Shown piece by piece: positions 1 to 5,149 of a stretch of 8,718 bases of DNA. This stretch comes from an uncultured Acidobacteriota bacterium (GTDB lineage: Bacteria; Acidobacteriota; Blastocatellia; Pyrinomonadales; Pyrinomonadaceae): contig CAMLKY010000056.1 of the NCBI GenBank assembly GCA_946480545.1, positions 1 through 8,718 of the forward strand. The letters run 5' to 3'. Made by a program: the position numbers and the translations under genes. The notes beneath the pieces are model-generated. The model searched no databases. It was given only the letters and a program-made list of their open reading frames with translations, and had not been told where the DNA came from. How positions within the stretch are numbered: position 1 is the stretch's first letter; each line of letters begins with the position of its first letter.

Positions 1-162
1 CACCGGGAAGACGTGGTGATGCGGCAGATAGCGAGGCGGAGCTGCGGCGACGTCTCGGCCGATGCGCTCTCGCGGATCTACCGTGAGATCTTGAACGAGT
101 CGCGGCGGATCCAACTTACTATCGCCGCCGAAGCGACGCTGGTCGACGAGGTATTGCAATGA
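1..162 (+). CDS. Chorismate mutase, AroQ (type II) class, C-terminal part (cut by window edge)
   Basis: The open frame enters from the left edge and gives the last 53 residues of a protein beginning HREDVVMRQI and ending EATLVDEVLQ. The pattern of an H-R-E-D-x-V-M-R-x-I helix, a short loop (SCGDVSADAL), then I-Y-R-E-I-L-N-E-S-R-R-I-Q is typical of the last two helices of all-helical AroQ chorismate mutases, especially those partnered with prephenate dehydratases. The enzyme rearranges chorismate to prephenate in the cytoplasm. The terminal S-R-R-I-Q corresponds to the family's S-x-x-x-Q active-site segment. The stop codon overlaps the ATG of the next gene (ATGA, 159-162), so translation of the dehydratase is probably coupled to it. 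About 35-40 N-terminal residues should lie outside the window. Identification is from motif recall, and fusion to another N-terminal domain cannot be excluded. Confidence 0.82.
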   Translation, partial: HREDVVMRQIARRSCGDVSADALSRIYREILNESRRIQLTIAAEATLVDEVLQ

Positions 163-482
163 TCCGTGTGGCGATACAGGGAATCAGCGGATCGTACAGC
201 GATGAAGCCGCCCGCGCTCTGCTGGGTGACGAGCTGGCTCTGGTCGAGTGCGCGGATTTCGAATCGATGTTCGCGACAGTGCGAACCGGCTCCGCCGAGC
301 ACGCCGTCGTTCCGGTTGAGAACAAGATCGTCGGCGAGATCCGCACGACGGCCGCTGGAGAGCCCCAACGCGCGGCTATCGGAAGTGCCCGTGCCGCCCG
401 GATCTACGGAGCGAGGATCCTGGCCGAGAATATTGCCGACGACATCGACAACTGGACCACATTTTATTTGATCGGAAATTAG
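159..482 (+). CDS. pheA: Prephenate dehydratase, internally deleted and without ACT domain (possible pseudogene)
   Basis: Prephenate dehydratase converts prephenate to phenylpyruvate for phenylalanine synthesis. This 107-residue product starts with the family's opening signature (MIRVAIQGISGSYSDEAA, then VECADFESMF and AVVPVENKIVGEI by about residue 61). It then jumps to the far C-terminal part of the catalytic domain (AAIGSARAARIYGARILAEN, then DNWTTFYLIG, about residues 72-106). The family domain is normally about 180 residues, so roughly 75 are absent between about residues 62 and 70, with the frame kept. The usual N-x-T-R-F motif reads N-W-T-T-F. No ACT regulatory domain follows, and the stop comes straight after the motif. 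The start overlaps the chorismate mutase stop, and the DAHP synthase begins 6 nt after the stop. Missing the middle of the catalytic cleft, it is unlikely to work as a normal enzyme. Identity is certain; integrity is doubtful. Confidence 0.85.
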   Translation: MIRVAIQGISGSYSDEAARALLGDELALVECADFESMFATVRTGSAEHAVVPVENKIVGEIRTTAAGEPQRAAIGSARAARIYGARILAENIADDIDNWTTFYLIGN

Positions 483-488
483 AAACAT

Positions 489-1367
489 ATGTTGGATACA
501 TGGCCCATCGCAAAGAGTGACACAACAAATGGAAGTCGACCAACGCCAGTCTCTCTGACTGCAAAGCAGACGAACGAACCGACGATCGTCTGGGTCGGAG
601 GCGTACCGATCGGCGGATGCCACGCAGTGGTGATAGCTGGACCGTGCTCAGTGGAATCGCGCGAGCAGGTTACGAGCACGGCGATCGCGGTTCGAGCAGT
701 CGGAGCGTCGATCCTGCGCGGCGGTGCATTCAAGCCGAGAACTTCTCCGTATGATTTTCAAGGTCTCGGGCTCGAGGGGCTACGCCTTCTTCGCGACGCC
801 GGCGACGCGGCAGGAATGCCGGTCGTCACCGAGATCATGGGTGAGGACGATATCGAAGCGGTCTGCGATCACGCCGACATGCTCCAGGTCGGCGCGCGGA
901 ACATGCAAAACTTTTCACTCCTGAAAAAGCTTGCGAAGACTCATCGGCCGATTCTTCTGAAGCGCGGCCCGTCGGCGACGGTAAAGGAGTGGCTGGCCGC
1001 CGCCGAGTATCTGCTGCACGGCGGCAATGATGAGGTGGTCCTATGCGAGCGCGGGATCAAGACATTCGATAACAGTCTCAGAAACACAATGGATCTCGCG
1101 GCGGTCGCGCTCGTTAAGGAGATGACGCACCTGCCGGTCATCGTCGATCCCTCTCATGCGACAGGTAAACGAAGCGTCATCGCTGCCTGTTCGCGTGCGG
1201 CTCTCGCTGTCGGTGCTGATGGTGTGATAGTGGAGGTCCATCCGGACCCGGATAAAGCACGATCTGACGGGGCTCAATCCCTGACCTTCGAAATGTTCGG
1301 AGAAATGATGGAGAGGATCTCGAAGCCAATACGCCCTGTACGGACTCCGGTCGAACTGTATGTTTGA
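489..1367 (+). CDS. aroF: 3-deoxy-7-phosphoheptulonate (DAHP) synthase, type I-beta
   Basis: This enzyme condenses phosphoenolpyruvate and erythrose-4-phosphate to DAHP, the first step of the shikimate pathway. The 292-residue product has the full set of family motifs: IAGPCSVES (49-57), [19 protein letters not shown] (76-94), VGARNMQNF (134-142), LLKRG (156-160), LCERGIKT (185-192) and DPSHATGKR (220-228). Predicted metal ligands are Cys53, His223, Glu249 and Asp260. Their spacing (170, 26, 11) equals that of the Thermotoga enzyme as I recall it. The barrel is preceded by only about 48 residues, so the ferredoxin-like regulatory domain of the Thermotoga type is absent or reduced to a remnant. 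The segment [12 protein letters not shown] instead resembles the linker after the fused chorismate mutase in Bacillus AroA. The ATG at 489 is the first start after the preceding stop and lacks a strong Shine-Dalgarno, so a later start is possible. The gene is probably co-transcribed with the two upstream. Confidence 0.95.
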   Translation: MLDTWPIAKSDTTNGSRPTPVSLTAKQTNEPTIVWVGGVPIGGCHAVVIAGPCSVESREQVTSTAIAVRAVGASILRGGAFKPRTSPYDFQGLGLEGLRLLRDAGDAAGMPVVTEIMGEDDIEAVCDHADMLQVGARNMQNFSLLKKLAKTHRPILLKRGPSATVKEWLAAAEYLLHGGNDEVVLCERGIKTFDNSLRNTMDLAAVALVKEMTHLPVIVDPSHATGKRSVIAACSRAALAVGADGVIVEVHPDPDKARSDGAQSLTFEMFGEMMERISKPIRPVRTPVELYV

Positions 1368-1368
1368 G

Positions 1369-1872
1369 CTATTCGATGGTGGCCAGGATGTCACCGGCCG
1401 CAACCGTCGCACCTTCCTGTGCACGGATCTCTTTTACGGTGCCGTCTTTCGGCGACTTCAGTTCGTTCTGCATTTTCATCGCCTCGACGACGATGACTCC
1501 GGCACCTTTCACGACCTCGGCGCCCTCTGGAACCAAAACCCGGACGACCTTCCCCGGCATCGCCGTCTTGATCTCAGCGATCCCGTCTGCGTCATGGCCG
1601 GCTTCGCCTGCCGATCGAAGCCGCTTTGGATCGATCACACGAACGTCGAAGTCACCAGAACCGATCCGGACGTTAATTGCATCACCGATGGTCGATTTAC
1701 TAATCGTCGCCTCGTAGATCTTTCCGCCGACTTTGAAGAGAAAAACGCCTGGCTCCGGCTCCGATACCTCTAACTCATAAGGACGACCATCGACACTCGC
1801 CGAAATGATCTCGTTTCGCCGGTCGAGCTGAACTTCGAATGTTCTATTGTCGAGCTCCGTCTGTAGTTTCAT
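1369..1872 (-). CDS. Biotin carboxyl carrier-like protein (acyl-CoA/pyruvate carboxylase type biotinyl domain)
   Basis: The 167-residue protein has a C-terminal biotinyl/lipoyl domain (about 98-167) with the canonical biotinylation motif E-A-M-K-M-Q. The predicted biotin-bearing residue is Lys133, and the usual opening signature K-T-A-M-P-G-K-V (102-109) is present. The N-terminal part (about 1-85) is beta-rich and resembles the region before the biotinyl domain in propionyl-CoA carboxylase alpha and related subunits. It would carry carboxybiotin between a biotin carboxylase and a carboxyltransferase. Neither partner is in the window: the next gene upstream on this strand is a peroxiredoxin 230 nt away. 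The stop codon is one base from the convergent DAHP synthase stop. The start at 1872 is the only ATG that keeps the whole N-terminal domain. It has no good Shine-Dalgarno but sits in an ATGA overlap with a possible small ORF, which could supply translational coupling. The exact carboxylase it serves is unknown. Confidence 0.9.
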   Translation of the reverse strand: MKLQTELDNRTFEVQLDRRNEIISASVDGRPYELEVSEPEPGVFLFKVGGKIYEATISKSTIGDAINVRIGSGDFDVRVIDPKRLRSAGEAGHDADGIAEIKTAMPGKVVRVLVPEGAEVVKGAGVIVVEAMKMQNELKSPKDGTVKEIRAQEGATVAAGDILATIE

Positions 1873-1991
1873 AAAGACGAGAATATCAGGCTTGAAAACG
1901 AATATAAGACCAACCAGTAAGATCCGAACAGTATTGCGAGGACGACCAAGATGAGATACTCAAGAGTTCCGGTCGCAAGATAAACGCTCAA
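1869..1991 (-). CDS. Possible small single-pass membrane protein upstream of the biotinyl protein
   Basis: An open frame on the minus strand ends in a TGA that overlaps the biotinyl protein's ATG (ATGA, 1869-1872). Read from TTG at 1991 it gives 40 residues. After a short N-terminal stretch (SVYLATGTLE) comes an uncharged hydrophobic run of almost 30 residues containing YLILVVLAILFGSYWLVLY, which would form one transmembrane helix. A GGAGG sits at 1994-1998, only 2 nt before the TTG, which is too close for a standard site. The frame stays open upstream to a TAA at 2025-2027 but has no ATG or GTG. Small one-helix subunits do accompany biotinyl subunits in membrane decarboxylases such as OadG or MmdD, but no sequence likeness to them is clear. 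It could be a chance open frame. Membrane character and ATGA coupling are seen; function is not known. Confidence 0.3.
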   Translation of the reverse strand: MSVYLATGTLEYLILVVLAILFGSYWLVLYSFSSLIFSSL

Positions 1992-2042
1992 GACCTCCGA
2001 TCCTGCGAGTTCTGCAATCGCGATTTATACCAGCGGACCATT

Positions 2043-2095
2043 GGGGCGAGAAAGTATGCGAGACGCCACCCACTCCTCTCGCCCCTCTTTTTCTC
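2043..2095 (+). terminator. Rho-independent terminator-like hairpin with T-rich tail
   Basis: A perfect 9-bp inverted repeat (GGGGCGAGA at 2043-2051, TCTCGCCCC at 2077-2085) encloses a 25-nt loop. The loop can pair further (AGT 2053-2055 with ACT 2072-2074, GCG 2058-2060 with CGC 2064-2066). It is followed by TCTTTTTCTC (2086-2095), so the polarity is plus. The only plus-strand genes upstream are the aromatic operon ending at 1367, about 680 nt away. The same stem read on the minus strand lies just after the peroxiredoxin stop but lacks a U-run there, so it would act mainly on plus-strand transcripts or as a weak bidirectional element. Confidence 0.45.
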
Positions 2096-2101
2096 ATTCG
2101 A

Positions 2102-2761
2102 CTAAGCCGTCTGTCCTTCGCCTTTTACTTTATTCGGCTGGGGTGTTACGCGCAGGTAGGGTTTGATAGTCTGCCAGCCGGCAGGAAACTTCTCCTTCGC
2201 CTGTTCGTCGGTGACCGCCGGTACGATGATGCAATCGTCGCCGTCTTTCCAGTTTACCGGTGTCGCGACGCTATAGTTCGCCGTTAGCTGGAGCGAATCG
2301 ATAACGCGTAAGAGCTCATCGAAATTACGTCCCGTGCTCGCCGGATAGGTGAGCATCAGCTTCACTTTCTTGTCCGGGCCGATCACATACACCGAGCGTA
2401 CTGTGAACGTATCGCTCGCATTCGGGTGGATCATCCCATACAGGTCCGAGACTTTTCTGTCCGGGTCGGCGATCATCGGAAAGTTGACGGCGGCGCCTTG
2501 GGTCTCCTCGATGTCCTTCGCCCAGCCCTCATGAGCATCGAGCGGATCGACGCTCAGGCCGATGATCTTCACATTCCGTTTATCGAAATCCGGCTTCATC
2601 CGCGCGGCCATGCCGAGTTCGGTCGTGCAGACCGGGGTGTAGTCCTTTGGATGCGAGAATAAAACGCCCCAACTGTCGCCAAGCCATTCGTGGAAATTGA
2701 TCGCTCCCTCGGTAGTCTCAGCAGAAAAATCCGGTGCTTCGTCGCCTAAACGAATCGACAT
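2102..2761 (-). CDS. 1-Cys peroxiredoxin (Prx6/AhpC-TSA family)
   Basis: This is a thiol peroxidase that reduces hydrogen peroxide and alkyl hydroperoxides in the cytoplasm. The 219-residue length is usual for the Prx6 group. The N-terminal thioredoxin-fold domain carries the peroxidatic motif P-K-D-Y-T-P-V-C (38-45) with Cys45, and the supporting arginine is probably Arg122 (FTVRSVYVIGP). The C-terminal 1-Cys domain shows TPVNWKDGDDCIIVP (167-181) and ends with the typical K-P-Y-L-R-V-T-P-Q-P (200-209). A second cysteine (Cys177) lies in the C-terminal domain. It is not at the position of a classical 2-Cys resolving cysteine, so an external thiol reductant is expected. The start at 2761 is supported by GGAGGT at 2771-2776 and by an extended -10 promoter further upstream, so the gene is probably transcribed alone. 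No OxyR-like operator was recognised. Confidence 0.95.
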   Translation of the reverse strand: MSIRLGDEAPDFSAETTEGAINFHEWLGDSWGVLFSHPKDYTPVCTTELGMAARMKPDFDKRNVKIIGLSVDPLDAHEGWAKDIEETQGAAVNFPMIADPDRKVSDLYGMIHPNASDTFTVRSVYVIGPDKKVKLMLTYPASTGRNFDELLRVIDSLQLTANYSVATPVNWKDGDDCIIVPAVTDEQAKEKFPAGWQTIKPYLRVTPQPNKVKGEGQTA

Positions 2762-2770
2762 TTATGTGTT

Positions 2771-2776
2771 ACCTCC
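2771..2776 (-). promoter_or_regulatory. Shine-Dalgarno of the peroxiredoxin gene
   Basis: GGAGGT read on the minus strand lies 9 nt before the ATG at 2761. It is a strong match to the anti-Shine-Dalgarno sequence and fixes the peroxiredoxin start. Confidence 0.75.
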
Positions 2777-2796
2777 AGAGTGAAAATGAGGATTGG

Positions 2797-2805
2797 ATTA
2801 TAGCA
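2797..2805 (-). promoter_or_regulatory. Extended -10 promoter of the peroxiredoxin gene
   Basis: The minus strand reads TGCTATAAT, a perfect sigma-70 -10 hexamer (2797-2802) preceded by the TGn extension (2803-2805). No good -35 hexamer lies at the 16-18 nt spacing, where the sequence reads around CCATCC. This is expected of extended -10 promoters. Transcription would start near 2790, giving a leader of about 30 nt with the Shine-Dalgarno in it. Confidence 0.6.
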
Positions 2806-2840
2806 TACCGCGCGAACGTGGATGGAGAGCCTCCCCTTGC

Positions 2841-2969
2841 GGCGCGACTGGAGCGCAGTCATCCGGCCAGTAACGTCGCGAAGCGGCGTCAACTGATAAT
2901 GATTCGACAATTTAATGATTTTTCTCGGCCTACGGCCCCAGGCAGCCCGCGCTCCACTCGCGCGGGCAG
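2841..2969. repeat. Palindrome-rich intergenic segment (REP-like), possible terminator of the CorC gene
   Basis: Between the peroxiredoxin promoter and the CorC-like stop lie several inverted repeats. GACTG/CAGTC (2846-2850, 2856-2860) has a 5-nt loop. GGCC/GGCC (2927-2930, 2934-2937) is followed by a fully GC 8-bp stem, GCCCGCGC/GCGCGGGC (2945-2952, 2960-2967), with a 7-nt loop. The large stem is 17 nt downstream of the CorC stop on the minus strand and could help end that transcript, but no U-run follows it. The GC-rich palindromes flanking an AT-rich stretch (2891-2925) look like a dispersed repeat element. Dispersal cannot be tested from one copy. Confidence 0.4.
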
Positions 2970-2983
2970 ATGTTGCGTTCGTT

Positions 2984-4297
2984 CTAGCTTTCGACCTCTG
3001 GCTTGGTGCTCTCCTCGACGTGTTTTCGGAGACGAACGAGGCCAACCCTTTTCTCGTCGGCACTCAGGATCCGCGCTTCGAGGCCGCGAAGCGTCAGTGT
3101 CTCGCCGGTCTTCGGGACATAACCTGCCTCGCTCGTGATGAGGCCGGCTACCGTCGTGTATTCGTCGTCTTCAAGATCGATGTCAAAGAGACGTTCGATC
3201 TTGTCGATCTCGGTCGAGCCGAGTACGTCCCAGTAGCCTTCTTCGCCTTCGATGATCTCGATGATCTCTTCATCTTCGGTATCCTCGTCCTCGATCTCGC
3301 CGACGATCTCCTCGAGTATGTCCTCGACCGTGACGATCCCCGCGACACCTCCGTACTCGTCTATCACGATAGCTATCTGAACATGATTGACCTGCATGCT
3401 TTTCAGCAGCTCTGCCGCGGATTTTGTTTCCGGAACGAAATAGGCATCTCGCACGATCGTATCGATCGGATCTGCTTCCTTGCCGTCTGACCAGGCCTGG
3501 AGAAGATCGCGAACATAAATAACGCCCTCGATGTTATCGATGCTGTCGCGGTAGACGGGCAGCCGCGAGTATTTTTCCTCGGTCATCAGGTCGCGCACCG
3601 ATCGCACGCTTGAGCCGATCGCGACGGCGCAGATCTCGGTTCTCGGAGTCATGATCTCGCCCACACGCGTGTCCCCGAACTCGACCATCGATTCGATAAG
3701 CTCGCGTTCCTTTTCTTCGATGATGCCCTCGGCTTCGCCTACTTCCATCAGGGCCTGGAAATCTTCATCGCCGTCATCGTCACGGTCGTCACTTGCGTCA
3801 GGAGCAACCGTTGCTTCGAGCTTTTGCTGCTCCCTGGTTCGTTCAGTTCCAAAGAAGGGAGAGGTAGCGAAATACACGAGTCGATAGAGCGGTCGTACAA
3901 CCGGCAGTAGAAAGAGGAACTTCTTGTCGGCATTGTTTCGAATGATCAATCGCGGTATCACCTGTCGAAAGATCACCGTCACTGCGAGACCGACTGTGAG
4001 TGCGAACAGAGCGAGACCGGTTCGCGTAGTCGTCAGCCGGGTGCCGATCAAGGTGATGATTACAGCCGACGAGATAAGGAGGACCTGTATGGTCGATGAA
4101 AGTGCGAGGCGGAATCGCGGGCGGTATTCGAGTATCTCTCGAAGAAAGATCGCCGCTGTCTGGTTCTGGAGATCTTCGGCTTCAGATGCCAGGCGGCGAA
4201 GACCGACGTCTGACATGTGCGAGAACGCCAGATCGATCGTCGCCAGAAATGCCATGGCTATAAGAATTACGACGGCGAGAGCGATCTCGATTCCCAT
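2984..4297 (-). CDS. CorC/HlyC-type membrane protein: divergent DUF21 (CNNM) + CBS pair + CorC_HlyC domain
   Basis: This 437-residue protein has the domain order of the CNNM/CorC family, which is linked to magnesium export and often mislabelled hemolysin. Hydrophobic segments at about 4-24, 68-86, 95-113 and 127-146 form the DUF21 membrane domain. A cytoplasmic CBS pair at about 214-335 includes the characteristic VGEIMTPRTEI, YSRLPVYRDSIDNIEGVIYV and IAIVIDEYGGVAGIVTVEDILEEIVGEI-like segments. A C-terminal CorC_HlyC domain (about 355-425) contains DDEYTTVAGLI. Two very acidic linkers (about 168-179 and 332-351) are prominent. The DUF21 domain is odd: the usual S-A-S-E-T-A signature reads ATIDLA (19-24), and G-E-x-x-P-K reads R-Q-V-I-P-R (111-116). 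The transport residues may therefore be lost. The start at 4297 leaves a normal N-terminus but has no clear Shine-Dalgarno. It lies 126 nt downstream of pgl and may have its own promoter. Confidence 0.9.
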   Translation of the reverse strand: MGIEIALAVVILIAMAFLATIDLAFSHMSDVGLRRLASEAEDLQNQTAAIFLREILEYRPRFRLALSSTIQVLLISSAVIITLIGTRLTTTRTGLALFALTVGLAVTVIFRQVIPRLIIRNNADKKFLFLLPVVRPLYRLVYFATSPFFGTERTREQQKLEATVAPDASDDRDDDGDEDFQALMEVGEAEGIIEEKERELIESMVEFGDTRVGEIMTPRTEICAVAIGSSVRSVRDLMTEEKYSRLPVYRDSIDNIEGVIYVRDLLQAWSDGKEADPIDTIVRDAYFVPETKSAAELLKSMQVNHVQIAIVIDEYGGVAGIVTVEDILEEIVGEIEDEDTEDEEIIEIIEGEEGYWDVLGSTEIDKIERLFDIDLEDDEYTTVAGLITSEAGYVPKTGETLTLRGLEARILSADEKRVGLVRLRKHVEESTKPEVES

Positions 4298-4423
4298 AAG
4301 CTATCGAGTGTAAATGTTACGTTTCAGCCGCTGTGAAAGCAACCGCGAGAGTTTGGTGAATGACATAAGAATGACGTGAAACCCTCACGCGAATAACCGC
4401 TTAGCTCGAAAAGGTAACGCAGG

Positions 4424-5149
4424 TCATCTGCTTTTTAGTTTCGACGATGCCAGTTCGTCGAGCAGCCAATATAGCTCACCGACCGGCCTGACAGACTGTG
4501 CCGGAAGATCATCCGGCCGGGGATCGCCTTCAATGATCTCGGCCACGGTGTCCGATTTTTCGGCACCGGAAACGAGGAACAATACGTTCGCCGAACGATT
4601 GATCGCCGGGAAAGTAATGGTCAGGCGATGGTCACTTAATCCTTCGACCCAGCTCGAGACGGCGAGCTTCTCGGTCTCACGGAGTGCATTCGTACGTGGA
4701 AACAGTGACGCGGTGTGCGCGTCAGTCCCGATACCTAGCAGCACGGCGTCGAAAACCGGATCAGGTCCAAGACGAGCTTTTAGCTCACGCTCGTATTCCG
4801 CCGCGACTGCATCGACATTTCCGAGCTCCGTCCTGAAACGAACAACCCGATCAAGATCAACGCCCAGCGGTTCGAGCAAGATCTCTTTCGCCATGCGGTA
4901 ATTGCTTTCGGGAGCATCAGGCAGGACGTTACGTTCATCACCGATAAAGACATCTGCCGAAGCCCACTCGATCGCCTGAGCGTACTTTGGCGACGCGAGA
5001 AGCGAATATAAGTAACGCGGTGTCGAGCCACCGGACAGGACTATAGAGAACGAACCGCGCTCGTTACGCGCCTTTCCCACGATGTCGATAAGCAGCCCCG
5101 CCGCGGCATGGCTCAAATCGTCTAGGTCATTTTCGATCAATATCTTCAT
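4424..5149 (-). CDS. pgl: 6-phosphogluconolactonase
   Basis: This enzyme hydrolyses 6-phosphogluconolactone to 6-phosphogluconate, the second step of the oxidative pentose phosphate pathway. From the ATG at 5149 the product is 241 residues, normal for the DevB/SOL type. Motifs in order are [14 protein letters not shown] (38-51), VFIGDERNV (67-75), ESNYRMA (81-87) and [13 protein letters not shown] (139-151), with the likely catalytic His145. The family's usual G-x-D-G-H reads T-D-A-H, a mild change beside the histidine. The frame is open for 40 more codons upstream, but those lie inside zwf and do not look like a Pgl N-terminus. The chosen start matches the family N-terminus ([17 protein letters not shown]) and has GGAAGA about 9 nt upstream. 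It overlaps the zwf stop by 23 nt, so translational coupling is likely and the two are surely one operon. Confidence 0.93.
   Translation of the reverse strand: MKILIENDLDDLSHAAAGLLIDIVGKARNERGSFSIVLSGGSTPRYLYSLLASPKYAQAIEWASADVFIGDERNVLPDAPESNYRMAKEILLEPLGVDLDRVVRFRTELGNVDAVAAEYERELKARLGPDPVFDAVLLGIGTDAHTASLFPRTNALRETEKLAVSSWVEGLSDHRLTITFPAINRSANVLFLVSGAEKSDTVAEIIEGDPRPDDLPAQSVRPVGELYWLLDELASSKLKSR

Noticed and set aside
2746..3063. Minus-strand 105-codon frame upstream of and overlapping the peroxiredoxin start
   Set aside because: It spans the peroxiredoxin promoter, the palindromes and the end of the CorC-like gene, is rich in Arg/Ala/Ser from GC-rich non-coding sequence and has no motif. 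Best seen as a chance frame.
2915..3490. Plus-strand 191-codon frame opposite the CorC-like gene
   Set aside because: It is antisense to conserved CBS and CorC_HlyC coding sequence and owes its length to codon bias; the minus strand clearly carries the real gene.
4375..4389. Small hairpin CGTGA-AACCC-TCACG between pgl and the CorC-like gene
   Set aside because: The stem is only 5 bp with no U-run on the minus strand, which is too weak to call a terminator for the zwf-pgl operon.
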